Positions 1-9,411 of a stretch of DNA of 64,000 bases are shown here, one piece after another. The notes below the pieces were generated by a model, which saw nothing but the letters and a program-made list of their open reading frames with translations, was not told the origin of the DNA and did no database searches. The translations under genes were made by a program, and so were the position numbers. Origin of the DNA: Candidatus Kapaibacterium sp. (lineage in GTDB: Bacteria > Bacteroidota > Ignavibacteria > Kapaibacteriales > UBA2268); assembly GCA_023957315.1 (NCBI GenBank), contig JAMLHE010000008.1, positions 62,001 through 126,000 on the forward strand, read 5' to 3'. The stretch's first letter is position 1. Each line of letters opens with the position of its first letter.

Positions 1-1
1 G

Positions 2-337
2 CTCCAAAGTGGACATTTCAGATTATTGGGAGTCTGCTACGAAGGCGGTACGCGACTGTTAAATCCATATTCAAAAGCTGGAATTTTAAGCATAGCGCCA
101 AATCCCGCAGATGATAATCTCGATATTGTTGTCTCATTAATTGAAAGCGGAATGACTGAGCTATCAATTTACAACACTATGGGCGAAAAGATTTCAACTG
201 TGTTCAGCACAAGCTCTCCCCCAAGTGGCATCCAATATTATAATTTAGACACAAAATTACTCAGCACCGGACAATATTATTTGCAGTTGCGAACTCCAAC
301 TCACATAGAAAATCAGATTATAAAAATTGTGAAGTAG
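2..337 (+). CDS. C-terminal fragment of a secreted protein with a type IX secretion sorting domain (partial)
   Basis: The reading frame is open to the left edge, so only the last 111 or so residues are present. They contain the typical T9SS type A sorting domain: a SIAPNPADDNLDI start (the usual PNP-x-x-D/N pattern), a central LSIYNTMGEKI strand and a GQYYLQL strand near the end, closing with a basic IIKIVK tail. In known systems this domain directs transport across the outer membrane and is removed or exchanged for an anchor at the surface. The catalytic or binding part of the protein lies outside the window, so its function cannot be named. It is the clearest marker that the organism belongs to the Bacteroidota/Chlorobiota group. 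Confidence 0.85.
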   Translation, partial: LQSGHFRLLGVCYEGGTRLLNPYSKAGILSIAPNPADDNLDIVVSLIESGMTELSIYNTMGEKISTVFSTSSPPSGIQYYNLDTKLLSTGQYYLQLRTPTHIENQIIKIVK

Positions 338-354
338 CTTTGGTAATATGTTGG

Positions 355-398
355 AAACAAAAAACAAGCCCATGTAACATTATGTATTACAAGGGCTT
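355..398 (-). terminator. Rho-independent terminator downstream of tRNA-Ser
   Basis: Arms AAGCCC (366-371) and GGGCTT (393-398) enclose a second stem TGTAA/TTACA (373-377 and 387-391), separated from the first by an A-A mismatch. Read on the minus strand, the hairpin is followed by a run GTTTTTTGTTT (355-365), so it would stop the tRNA-Ser transcript. On the plus strand there is no U-run, so any role for the upstream secreted-protein gene is weaker. Confidence 0.65.
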
Positions 399-412
399 AT
401 GATTTCACTCAG

Positions 413-499
413 CGGAGAGGGAGGGATTCGAACCCTCGGTACAGTTGCCCGTACAACGGTTTTCGAGACCGCCACATTCAACCACTCTGCCACCTCTCC
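413..499 (-). tRNA. tRNA-Ser (anticodon CGA)
   Basis: On the minus strand an 87-nt cloverleaf can be folded. The acceptor stem is GGAGAGG with CCTCTCC, the D-arm starts GCAGAGTGG, and the anticodon stem GCGGT/ACCGT (with one G-U pair) holds the loop CTCGAAA. A long class II variable arm follows (TGTACGGGCAACTGTAC), then the T-arm GAGGG-TTCGAAT-CCCTC and a discriminator G. The long variable arm and the discriminator G are serine features, and the anticodon CGA reads UCG. The CCA end is not encoded. Confidence 0.95.
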
Positions 500-544
500 C
501 AAACTGTCAATGCAAAAGTATGAAAATTTTGCCAAGCCAAAAAA

Positions 545-1513
545 TTAAAAACTAATTTCGTCTGTTGATTCTACTAAATTGATGTAACTTTGGTATCTTT
601 CTGCGTCTATATCGCCACGGTCCACAGCGGCAAGGACTGCGCAACCCGGCTCGTGCATGTGTGTACAAGGCGTGAATTTGCAATCGTGCATGAATTTTAC
701 GAAATCACGAAAATATAGAGGTAGCTCTTCCCTATTGACGTTCCAAAGTGCAAATTCCCGAACTCCGGGCGAATCTATCAGGCGTGTCGTGTCGCTAAGT
801 TTGAACATTCGCACGGCGCTTGTTGTGTGTTGACCTTTGCCGGTTCGCTCGCTGATTTCAGCTACTTCTTGCACTTCCTGACCGACCAAATCATTGAGCA
901 AAGTAGATTTCCCGACTCCGGATGGTCCGAATAGTAAGGTGGTGCTGTCTTTCGTGAACTCGATAATATCGTTCAAGCCATCTTGGTTTAGAGCGCTCAC
1001 AAAGAAAACTTCAATTCCCATTTTGGGGTATGCTTCAAAATCTTCTTCAAAAGCACTGATGTCGTCGAACAAATCCGTCTTGTTGACACAAATGGCGGGT
1101 TGAACATCGCCAAATTCGGCTGCGAGTAAAACTCTATCTATAAATCTTCGGTTATAAATCGGGTCGGCTAATGATGAAAGAATCAACAATTTGTCACAAT
1201 TGGCTGCTATAACGTGTTCTCGGGTGGCTCGCCCTGCTGCTTTTCGGGAGAAATAAGTCTCTCGTTGCTCAACAGCCACGATACGTCCGGTTACCAAGCC
1301 CGAGTCTTCGGCGATGGAATTGCTCCGTAAGAATTGAATTTTGTCGCCCACAGCGACCAAATTTGACTGAGAATGCGGCGTGATAATTTTCCCTGAAACT
1401 TTGCAATCAATATATTCGACTTTGCCATCAAAATCCGATTCGACGATGACGGTATTTGCACTGCGCAACAACGAGTCCAAGTTCGGAATTTTCGGGCAAA
1501 TCGCCGGATTCAC
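545..1513 (-). CDS. rsgA: Small ribosomal subunit biogenesis GTPase RsgA
   Basis: A 322-residue protein of the usual family length. It is a circularly permuted GTPase that assists late maturation of the 30S subunit. An OB-fold of about 95 residues comes first, then G4 (NKTD, about residue 144), G1 (GPSGVGKST, about 196), a threonine-bearing switch (GKGQHTTS) and G3 (DSPGV, about 247), which is the permuted order expected of RsgA. The C-terminal zinc site is visible as C-x4-C-x-H-x5-C in CKFTPCTHMHEPGC. The start is GTG at 1513, chosen because AGGAG lies 6 nt upstream. It is transcribed divergently from recJ. Confidence 0.95.
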   Translation of the reverse strand: MNPAICPKIPNLDSLLRSANTVIVESDFDGKVEYIDCKVSGKIITPHSQSNLVAVGDKIQFLRSNSIAEDSGLVTGRIVAVEQRETYFSRKAAGRATREHVIAANCDKLLILSSLADPIYNRRFIDRVLLAAEFGDVQPAICVNKTDLFDDISAFEEDFEAYPKMGIEVFFVSALNQDGLNDIIEFTKDSTTLLFGPSGVGKSTLLNDLVGQEVQEVAEISERTGKGQHTTSAVRMFKLSDTTRLIDSPGVREFALWNVNREELPLYFRDFVKFMHDCKFTPCTHMHEPGCAVLAAVDRGDIDAERYQSYINLVESTDEISF

Positions 1514-1645
1514 GAACTACTCCTTTCGCTTGGAAACCTTATGTTTCCTGATTGGTGAGCTTTTCGAGAGCTCTTCATTTTCATCAAATTTCATGTCCAA
1601 CTTTACTTTTTTTTTACAAACTGTGAAATTTTTTCCACACTTTAT

Positions 1646-1676
1646 TTTGATAATTACAAAATTATGTATAATTTTG
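1646..1676 (+). promoter_or_regulatory. Bacteroidota-type promoter for recJ
   Basis: A TTTG element (1646-1649) and a TAATTTTG element (1669-1676) are separated by exactly 19 nt. This matches the published Bacteroidota consensus TTTG-N19-21-TAnnTTTG, and it sits 29 nt upstream of the recJ start codon. The same spacing elsewhere in the window is less perfect, so this is the best example. Confidence 0.6.
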
Positions 1677-1704
1677 CATTAATTATATAAATGTTATAGG
1701 TTTT

Positions 1705-3411
1705 ATGTTGAACTATCGGTGGACAATCAGACAAAATAATGATGAAGAGACTGTACAAAGAATAGCGAAATTTCTAAAAATACCCAAAAGCTTGGCTGAG
1801 GTGCTGGCATCACGTGGTTTGACTGACCAAGATGATGCGGCAGGTTTTTTTAAGCCATCGTTGAACGAATTGCATAATCCATTCATTATGGAGGATATGC
1901 AAAAGGCAGTAGATAGGATACTGCTGGCGATAAGAAGGCAAGAGTTAATCTGGGTTCACGGAGATTACGATGTTGACGGTACAGCGAGTACATCAATGGT
2001 ATGTCAGTTCCTTACGGAAATCGGAGGGCGTGTGGATTACTATATCCCCGACCGATTCGAGGATGGGTACGGACTATCAGAAAAGAGTATTGACCTCGGC
2101 ATTAGCCGTGGTGCGTCATTGTTGTTGACTGTTGACGTAGGGATTACATCATACGAACAAATCGAATACGCAACCTCTAAAAATGTTGATACAATCATTT
2201 GCGACCACCACGAGCCCGGTCCGCATATACCAAAAGTAGTAGCAATCCTGGACCCATTGATGCCGGGTTGCCCCTATCCTTTCAAATCGCTTTCTGCATG
2301 TGGCGTGGCATTCAAGCTCGTTCAGGCAATTTCGCACGAGTTAGGCATTAGCTCTAAGGCGATTGAATTTCTTGACTACGTAGCAATTTCATCTGCTGCG
2401 GATATGGTTCCGCTACTTGGCGAAAACCGCATATTAGTCCACTATGGCTTGAAGTTACTCAATAGCAACCCACGACCCGGCTTGAAGGGCTTAATTCATT
2501 GTACAGGGCTTAAATTGGGGCATATAACGGCATCTAATATTGTTTATGCCATTGCTCCTTTGATAAATGCAGCCGGAAGATTGGGCGATGCGAAGCGCTC
2601 GGTTGAAATGATGATGCAAAAAGATGAAAACGTGGCGTTCCGAATTGCACAAATTCTCGAAGATGAGAATCGCAAACGCAGATTGTTTGACCAGCATGCT
2701 TTTGAGGAAGCAATCCCGATTGCTGATGAGCTAATCAAAACGACTGCACCGCACTCATTGGTGATTTACGGCGATAAATGGCACGCCGGAGTGATTGGAA
2801 TCGTAGCTTCGAGACTCGTTGATAGATACAATCTACCTTCAATTTTGCTTACAAATATTGACGGAGTTGCCAAGGGTTCAGCCCGCAGCATCAACGATTT
2901 TGATGTTCACACTGCTCTCAAAATTTGCGAAGATTTGCTGCTCGAATTCGGGGGGCATAAACATGCTGCCGGATTATCACTGAAAATCGAAAATGTGCCG
3001 GAGTTTAGAAAAAGATTTGACGACTTAGCCAAATTGAAGATAACGACGGAAATGTTGACACCGGAAATTTTGATTGATGCCGAATTGCAATTTAACGAAC
3101 TCTCACCCACTTTTCTCGACACATTGAATATTTTTGCACCTTACGGATATGCCAACTACAAGCCGGTTTTTGTTTCAAATGGTGTCAAATCCCAAAATGG
3201 AATTAAAATCATTGGCAATAGCAATATCCGCTTTAGAGCGATTCAGAATAATTTTGCAATTGATGCGATTGGGATAAATTTAGCCAAAAAAGTGAATTTG
3301 TGCAATAATAACAAATCATTTTCTATTGTTTATAGTTTAGAGTTTTCGAATTTTAGTGGAAATAAAACACCACAATTAAATATCAAGGATATCAGACCGG
3401 ATTTCAATTAA
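1705..3411 (+). CDS. recJ: Single-stranded-DNA-specific exonuclease RecJ
   Basis: A 568-residue DHH-superfamily 5'-to-3' single-strand exonuclease, within the normal family length. The phosphoesterase motifs are clear: HGDYDVDG at about residues 84-91 (motif I aspartates), the DHH signature in DHHEPG at about 167-169, and the DHHA1 motif GGHKHAAG near 416. An OB-like C-terminal part follows. In known bacteria RecJ acts in RecF-pathway recombination, base excision and mismatch repair. A consensus promoter lies just upstream, and the next gene starts 2 bp after the stop, so the two are very likely cotranscribed. Confidence 0.95.
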   Translation: MLNYRWTIRQNNDEETVQRIAKFLKIPKSLAEVLASRGLTDQDDAAGFFKPSLNELHNPFIMEDMQKAVDRILLAIRRQELIWVHGDYDVDGTASTSMVCQFLTEIGGRVDYYIPDRFEDGYGLSEKSIDLGISRGASLLLTVDVGITSYEQIEYATSKNVDTIICDHHEPGPHIPKVVAILDPLMPGCPYPFKSLSACGVAFKLVQAISHELGISSKAIEFLDYVAISSAADMVPLLGENRILVHYGLKLLNSNPRPGLKGLIHCTGLKLGHITASNIVYAIAPLINAAGRLGDAKRSVEMMMQKDENVAFRIAQILEDENRKRRLFDQHAFEEAIPIADELIKTTAPHSLVIYGDKWHAGVIGIVASRLVDRYNLPSILLTNIDGVAKGSARSINDFDVHTALKICEDLLLEFGGHKHAAGLSLKIENVPEFRKRFDDLAKLKITTEMLTPEILIDAELQFNELSPTFLDTLNIFAPYGYANYKPVFVSNGVKSQNGIKIIGNSNIRFRAIQNNFAIDAIGINLAKKVNLCNNNKSFSIVYSLEFSNFSGNKTPQLNIKDIRPDFN

Positions 3412-3413
3412 CA

Positions 3414-6400
3414 ATGATTCAGCCTGATAAATACCTTGAATTAATTAATTCTATTGGTGATGATGGAAAGTCAAATCATGCTAAACGATTAAAGAAATTA
3501 GTTTCTATACTAAAGTCTTACTATCGCGATATAGCTGATTTAGCCAGTCAGAGCTTCCCAAGTTCGTATGCAATAAATTCATACATTCATGAGCGATTCA
3601 AATTTCCGCCGGATTTAAAGAATTATTTTAATAAATTAATAATTATATCTAAAAATGCACATAATCATGATATTACTGATATAACTGTCAATAATTGCAT
3701 AGCATTAGTTAATGATATTATTAATTATATATATACAAATGAATTAATTGATTTCGATAATACTGATTACGGTAAATATTTTAATTCATTTAAATACAAA
3801 AAGTCTGCAATTGTTGATTTGATTGATTTATTGATTGTAAAAATAATAAAGAAACACGATGATTATTGTCTTATTGAATTTCTTGATGAAGATGAAAAAG
3901 TAAGTATCACATTCAATAAGCCTTGGAATGATATTTATAAATATATGTCAAAGGGTTGTCATATTAATGCGATTGACGTAAACCGAATGTCTGACACTAA
4001 GTTTGAAACTGCCGCACGTTCGATTATAGTGTTGGAACCTGACTATTTGGTAGATGTAACGGAAATTGCAAATAGTTTCCAATCATCAGGACCTGATTAT
4101 TATGTTAATTTCATCAAGAAAATCTCCGATTTTCCGAATAGTATTCATCTGCAAATTGGGAAAATCGTAAATACAATATTTGACGAAATTATCCAAGAGC
4201 CAAATGCTGATTTTGATTCGCTTTTTGAAATTGCACTAAAGCAAGACCCACTCTCCTTTTTCGACTTTTTTGAAAATAATAAAAATGAATTTGGCAAATT
4301 AAAAGAACAGATTCGGAAAATAATTAATAATTTATTGGAAATATTACCGAGAATTGAATACGTTGACCCGATTGTTGAACCTTCGTTCATATCTCCTACT
4401 TATGGGCTGCAGGGGCGATTGGATATTGCGGAAATTAAATCTGAAGATTATTCGGAAGTGAATATACTCGAATTAAAATCCGGCAAACCTCCAAGCCAAA
4501 AGCTTACAATGCTGGGCGATGACGGCAAGTATATTCAGAGCGGAGTTTGGGCGCAGCACCTTGCCCAAGTAACGGGATATAATTTGTTAATTGATGAAAT
4601 AAATAAGGAACGCTTTGGAGTTTCGGCAATTTTGTATGCTCAGGATTTGGATAATCCGATACGAAATGTGCCAAATACATTTCATTATAAGCGCCTAATA
4701 ATTTCGCATCGTAATTATATTGTCGGAGCTGAATTTGCACTTGCAGCGAGACGCTTCAAATTGATTGATTCCAATTCGGAGTTGACTGAAAGCATTACTA
4801 ATTATATCACGAGTGAACTTTTATCGAGGTTTTATGCATTTTACAATATTGCCTCTCCGGTATTGCGAGAATGGTTTAGAGAGCAAATTTCATTTGTTTA
4901 TCGTGAAATTATTACCGGAAAAATTGGCTTTTACGGCGCAGATTCATTTATGTCATATTCTAATTTGTGGAAACTAAATAAATTTGATTTGAATTATAGC
5001 AGTAATGTGTTGACTGATATGAAGTTAAATCTGCAACTAAGCAATCCGCAACAATTGCATTTGTATTTTGAAGTGGATAAAAGGAGCATGCAATATACTT
5101 CTCTCAGGCAAGGCGACATTGTTGTATTGTTTCATTCTGACCCGACAGGTGAATGTCTGCCGCATAAAGACCAATTGCTACGTGGTTCGATAATTTCGAC
5201 AGGAATAGATTTTTTAATTATTTCTTTGCGTAATAAAACATTGCCCAGAAATAGTCTGAATATAAATATTGAATGGGCAATAACATCAGACAGGCTCGAA
5301 TCTACAAACAAATCAAATCTTAATTCAATTTATAAATTATTAAGTTCTGATAAAAAAGTCACTGATTTTATTTTAGGAATTAGAGAACCCGAATTTGAAG
5401 ATAAACAAATCGAGAAAATAACTTACCTTAATTCAAAGCAAAATGAAGTATATGTAAAATGTATAAATGCTAAGAATTATTTCATTGTTCAAGGACCTCC
5501 GGGCACAGGTAAAACCTCGTATATGCTGCGTGCACTTGTGGATTATTTCACAAATGTAGAGCAAAAATCCGTTTTGGTGTTGGCATATACAAATCGTGCA
5601 GTGGATGAAATCGAATCTGTGATTTCATCAATCGAGCCGGATATTAAATTCTTGCGCTTAGGCTCGAAAGCATCTAAGAAAAAGTCGAACAGATTAGTTG
5701 GAGATTTGGCGGATAAAATCAGCTTGAAAGAGCTATATAAGGAAGTCATAGACTCAAATGTATATATTTCCACTGTGGCTTCGGCTTTGAGCAATGATTC
5801 GATTTTCGGGTTGAAATCTTTTGATATAATAATTACCGATGAAGCGTCGCAAATTCCGGAATTCCAATTAGCAGGATTATTAACTCGAGCCAAAAAATTC
5901 ATACTTATCGGCGATGAAAAACAGCTTCCTGCAATTATCAGCCAATCGCCTCAATATTATCATATTGAAAATGAGTTACTTGCGGATATTTGCATGACGA
6001 ATTTGTCAATCTCGCTTTTCGACCGATTATTGCGCGTTTGCAAAATGAATGATTGGGCGAAAGCCTTCGACACATTGATTTTTCAAGCTCGTATGCACGA
6101 GGATATTCAGAATTTCCCAAATATGCTTTTTTACAATAATGCTTTGCAAATATTCGGGCTGAACCAAAAGGAAAAAATCAAGCATTTCTCTGCCAATTCG
6201 AGCAATCCGATGGAGCGAATTCTTGCCACAAAAAGATTCGTATTCATAAATTGTATGCACGGCTTGGGGTTCAAGGAGTCCGAAATTGAAGCCAAGATGG
6301 TGTTGGATATTTGCCAAACTATCAAGCAAGCTGTCAAACATCATTTCAATAATGAGACGATTGGTGTAATCGCTCCGTATCGAGTACAATGCTCCTTGGT

Positions 6401-6716
6401 GAAAAGTTATCTGACTGAGGAGTTCGGCGACACGGTGAATGTTGATACAGTAGAACGCTACCAAGGCAGCCAGCGCGAATTTATCATTCTGTCAACTGCT
6501 ACAAATTACGAGCAATTGCTCACTTCAATGTCAAACATATCATATTTTGATGACATTCCAATCGACCGCAAACTCAACGTCGCAATGACGAGAGCAAAAT
6601 CACATTTCATTTTTATTGGCAATGCGAAAATCCTCCAAAACTCACCTATTTATGCAAAGTTGCTCGAGGAACTCCGAAATGAGCAGGCATATTTCGAAAG
6701 TAGTGATTTAATGTAG
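3414..6716 (+). CDS. Dna2-like protein: RecB/Cas4-type nuclease domain fused to a superfamily 1 helicase
   Basis: An 1100-residue protein. The N-terminal third is poorly conserved. Then comes a PD-(D/E)xK nuclease core: GRLDIAE (about residue 335), ILELKSGKPP and AQVTGYN, corresponding to the GxxD, ExKxG and QxxxY motifs of RecB-family nucleases. The C-terminal half is an SF1 helicase with Walker A GPPGTGKTS (about 694), Walker B ITDEASQ (about 807), GDEKQLP, a VERYQGSQR motif and the final NVAMTRAK motif. The cysteines that bind the iron-sulfur cluster in Dna2, AddB and Cas4 are not evident. The arrangement predicts a DNA translocase that cuts flaps or ends. It is 2 bp downstream of recJ, which supports a joint role in DNA end processing; that role is inferred. 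Confidence 0.85.
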   Translation: MIQPDKYLELINSIGDDGKSNHAKRLKKLVSILKSYYRDIADLASQSFPSSYAINSYIHERFKFPPDLKNYFNKLIIISKNAHNHDITDITVNNCIALVNDIINYIYTNELIDFDNTDYGKYFNSFKYKKSAIVDLIDLLIVKIIKKHDDYCLIEFLDEDEKVSITFNKPWNDIYKYMSKGCHINAIDVNRMSDTKFETAARSIIVLEPDYLVDVTEIANSFQSSGPDYYVNFIKKISDFPNSIHLQIGKIVNTIFDEIIQEPNADFDSLFEIALKQDPLSFFDFFENNKNEFGKLKEQIRKIINNLLEILPRIEYVDPIVEPSFISPTYGLQGRLDIAEIKSEDYSEVNILELKSGKPPSQKLTMLGDDGKYIQSGVWAQHLAQVTGYNLLIDEINKERFGVSAILYAQDLDNPIRNVPNTFHYKRLIISHRNYIVGAEFALAARRFKLIDSNSELTESITNYITSELLSRFYAFYNIASPVLREWFREQISFVYREIITGKIGFYGADSFMSYSNLWKLNKFDLNYSSNVLTDMKLNLQLSNPQQLHLYFEVDKRSMQYTSLRQGDIVVLFHSDPTGECLPHKDQLLRGSIISTGIDFLIISLRNKTLPRNSLNINIEWAITSDRLESTNKSNLNSIYKLLSSDKKVTDFILGIREPEFEDKQIEKITYLNSKQNEVYVKCINAKNYFIVQGPPGTGKTSYMLRALVDYFTNVEQKSVLVLAYTNRAVDEIESVISSIEPDIKFLRLGSKASKKKSNRLVGDLADKISLKELYKEVIDSNVYISTVASALSNDSIFGLKSFDIIITDEASQIPEFQLAGLLTRAKKFILIGDEKQLPAIISQSPQYYHIENELLADICMTNLSISLFDRLLRVCKMNDWAKAFDTLIFQARMHEDIQNFPNMLFYNNALQIFGLNQKEKIKHFSANSSNPMERILATKRFVFINCMHGLGFKESEIEAKMVLDICQTIKQAVKHHFNNETIGVIAPYRVQCSLVKSYLTEEFGDTVNVDTVERYQGSQREFIILSTATNYEQLLTSMSNISYFDDIPIDRKLNVAMTRAKSHFIFIGNAKILQNSPIYAKLLEELRNEQAYFESSDLM

Positions 6717-6767
6717 ATTTTAGTGTAGTTTTTTTAACAAATCTTATGATATGACGCTAAAAATGCG

Positions 6768-6775
6768 TAAATTTG
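6768..6775 (+). promoter_or_regulatory. Possible -7 element of the gyrA promoter
   Basis: TAAATTTG matches TAnnTTTG, the Bacteroidota -7 consensus, and lies 48 nt before the gyrA start codon. No convincing TTG or TTTG element is found 17-23 nt upstream, so this is a weak call. Confidence 0.35.
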
Positions 6776-6822
6776 TGAGTTTGTATATGGACAATTATTA
6801 TTAAATTATATATCATCATAAA

Positions 6823-9315
6823 ATGTCACATTTGAATTACGAAACGATAGTACAGACGCTGTTAGAAGATGAGATGAAAAGCTCATACCTTGATTATTCA
6901 ATGTCTGTAATAGTATCAAGAGCATTACCTGACGTAAGGGATGGCTTAAAGCCCGTGCACCGAAGGATTCTGTACGCAATGCAAGAATTAGGATTATTGC
7001 CAAACCGCGCCTACAAAAAGTCCGCAAGACTTGTGGGTGAAGTGCTTGGTAAGTACCACCCGCACGGCGATTCATCGGTTTATGACGCAATGGTAAGGCT
7101 TGCCCAAGATTGGAGTATGCGTTACCCATTGGTTGACGGTCAGGGCAACTACGGCTCTGTTGACGGCGACCCACCGGCGGCAATGCGTTACACCGAAACA
7201 AGATTAGCCCAAATTGCCAATCAAACTCTACGGGATATTGATAAAAATACTGTTGATTTTCAGCCGAACTTTGACGAATCTCTGAAAGAACCGACTGTGC
7301 TTCCAACTGTGTTGCCAACCTTGCTCATCAATGGTGCGAGTGGTATTGCTGTTGGTATGGCGACAAATATTCCGCCTCACAATTTGACTGAAATTGTCAA
7401 CGGGCTCGTAGCATATATCGAAAACCGCGACATTACTATCGAGGAATTGATGGAATATGTTCCGGCACCGGATTTCCCTACAGGTGGTATAATCTATGGT
7501 TACGAAGGCGTTAGAGAAACTTATAGGACAGGTAGAGGCAAAATTATTGTTAGAGCCAAAGTCGCTTTTGAAGAAAATAAAACCGGCTCAAGACAATCAA
7601 TCATCGTAACAGAGCTCCCCTATCAAGTAAATAAAGCAAGTTTGATTGAAAAAATTGCAGATTTGGTTCGTGCAAAAGTATTGGAAGATATTTCAGGCTT
7701 GAATGACGAATCCGACCGTGATGGAATGCGAATTGTCATAGATTTGAAACGTGACGGCAGCCCGGAAGTAGTCTTGAATAATTTGTACAAACATACTCAG
7801 ATGCAAGTAACTTTCGGTTCAATCATGTTGTCGCTTGTCAAAGGCAGACCGCGTGTACTGACTTTACGCGATATGATGAAATATTTCATCGAGTTCAGAA
7901 ATGAAGTTATCATTCGTAGAACTAAATTTGAATTAGACACCGCCGAGAAACGTGCTCATATCTTGGAAGGCTTCAAAATTGCTTTGGACAATATTGATGC
8001 CGTTATCAAATTGATTCGTGCTTCTCGCGATGCTGCTACTGCATCTATGGGATTGCAAGAAACATTCGGGTTAAGCGAAATTCAGGCAAAAGCTATCCTC
8101 GATATGCGTTTGCAAAGATTGACAGGACTTGAAAGAGACAAAATCGAAAAAGAATATCGCGAATTAATCCAATTAATCGAAAAATTAAAAGCAATTTTGG
8201 CAAGTAATGATTTGCAAATGGAAATCATCAAAACTGAATTAATCGAAATTCGCGAAAAATTCGGCGATGCTCGTAGAACTGAAGTAGTTCGCGATGCCAA
8301 AGAATTCACTATCGAAGATATGATTGCCGATGAAGACGTCATAGTGACGATTTCGCATAAAGGATTCATCAAGCGTACGCCATTGAGTAGCTATCGTCGC
8401 CAGAACAAAGGTGGCAGAGGCGCCAGCGGCTCGACTACTTATGATGATGACTTTATCGAATTTATCTATCAAGCTTCGACTCATCATTATTTGCTATTCT
8501 TCACAGATGCAGGCAAAGTTTACCGAATCAAAGTTTATGATTTGCCCGAAGGCAGTCGTACAGCGAAAGGTAGGTCGCTTGCTAATGTGATTGCTAAAGA
8601 AGCAAATGAAAAAGTTACCGCTTTGATGCCGGTGAAGGAATTCGTTGATGATGAATTTGTAATCATGTGTACACAAAAAGGCGTCATCAAAAAGACAGAA
8701 TTATCCAAATTTGCAAACGTCCGCCAAAACGGTATCATTGCTATCGGATTGAACGATGACGACAAATTGATGACAGCAGGTATCAGCGATGGAAATGCAG
8801 ATATAATTATCGGCACTCGCAACGGTATTGCATGTAGATTCAGAGAATCTGATGTCCGTTCGATGGGCAGAACTGCAACTGGTGTTCGCGGTATATCATT
8901 ATCGAAAAGCGATTCAGTCGTGGCGATGATAATTATCAAGCGCCAAGATGCACAAGTAATGGTAGTCAGCGAAAACGGCTATGGTAAGCGTACTAAATTT
9001 GAAGATTTCCGTCTTACTCGTCGCGGTGCCAAAGGCGTGATTTCTATGAACGTCACTCCAAAGACCGGAAAAGTTGTCGGTATTTTACCTGCAGTTGATA
9101 ATGATGACTTGGTCGTAATGACAGTCAATGGCATTGTAATCAGACAAAGCATAAAAGCTATCAGGACAATTGGCAGAAATACTCAAGGTGTCAGACTGAT
9201 TAGATTGGACGAGGGCGATTCGATTGCCGATATTATCACAGTCGTGCATGACGATGACCAAGACAATCTAAATGATAACATAATTGATGCACCCGAGCAA
9301 GACCAATTGCTTTAA
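6823..9315 (+). CDS. gyrA: DNA gyrase subunit A
   Basis: An 830-residue type IIA topoisomerase subunit that cuts and rejoins the DNA gate segment. The catalytic tyrosine is Tyr123 in AAMRYTE. The quinolone-determining region reads [10 protein letters not shown], so Ser84 and Asp88 (E. coli 83 and 87) are the susceptible forms. The C-terminal beta-pinwheel repeats are present. The GyrA-box, which is QRRGGKG in E. coli, is represented by QNKGGRG starting near residue 527; the GG and last G are kept. Length and the pinwheel favour GyrA over ParC. The gene ends in a strong terminator, and gyrB is not nearby. Confidence 0.92.
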   Translation: MSHLNYETIVQTLLEDEMKSSYLDYSMSVIVSRALPDVRDGLKPVHRRILYAMQELGLLPNRAYKKSARLVGEVLGKYHPHGDSSVYDAMVRLAQDWSMRYPLVDGQGNYGSVDGDPPAAMRYTETRLAQIANQTLRDIDKNTVDFQPNFDESLKEPTVLPTVLPTLLINGASGIAVGMATNIPPHNLTEIVNGLVAYIENRDITIEELMEYVPAPDFPTGGIIYGYEGVRETYRTGRGKIIVRAKVAFEENKTGSRQSIIVTELPYQVNKASLIEKIADLVRAKVLEDISGLNDESDRDGMRIVIDLKRDGSPEVVLNNLYKHTQMQVTFGSIMLSLVKGRPRVLTLRDMMKYFIEFRNEVIIRRTKFELDTAEKRAHILEGFKIALDNIDAVIKLIRASRDAATASMGLQETFGLSEIQAKAILDMRLQRLTGLERDKIEKEYRELIQLIEKLKAILASNDLQMEIIKTELIEIREKFGDARRTEVVRDAKEFTIEDMIADEDVIVTISHKGFIKRTPLSSYRRQNKGGRGASGSTTYDDDFIEFIYQASTHHYLLFFTDAGKVYRIKVYDLPEGSRTAKGRSLANVIAKEANEKVTALMPVKEFVDDEFVIMCTQKGVIKKTELSKFANVRQNGIIAIGLNDDDKLMTAGISDGNADIIIGTRNGIACRFRESDVRSMGRTATGVRGISLSKSDSVVAMIIIKRQDAQVMVVSENGYGKRTKFEDFRLTRRGAKGVISMNVTPKTGKVVGILPAVDNDDLVVMTVNGIVIRQSIKAIRTIGRNTQGVRLIRLDEGDSIADIITVVHDDDQDNLNDNIIDAPEQDQLL

Positions 9316-9331
9316 GCATTTTTAGATACAT

Positions 9332-9391
9332 TGCCTCGAAATGTTTTGGAATTACATAAATTGTAATAAAATAATTTCGAGGCATTTTTTT
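9332..9391 (+). terminator. Rho-independent terminator after gyrA
   Basis: An 11-bp perfect stem TGCCTCGAAAT (9332-9342) with ATTTCGAGGCA (9374-9384) is followed by seven T residues (9385-9391). The 31-nt loop contains a second small stem, ATTACA/TGTAAT (9351-9356 and 9362-9367). It lies 17 nt after the gyrA stop and only 20 nt before the next start codon. Confidence 0.85.
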
Positions 9392-9411
9392 ATTTACTAT
9401 TTTAGTTGATT

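Noticed and set aside
1380..1682. A 100-codon plus-strand frame across the rsgA start and the rsgA-recJ gap.
   Set aside because: It overlaps the 5' end of rsgA and the recJ promoter, and has no domain.
6027..6464. A 145-codon frame on the minus strand within the nuclease-helicase gene.
   Set aside because: Antisense to conserved helicase motifs, with no ribosome site or recognisable domain.
6806..7318. A 170-codon frame on the minus strand opposite the start of gyrA.
   Set aside because: It lies antisense to highly conserved gyrase sequence and has no family features; a shadow of gyrA.
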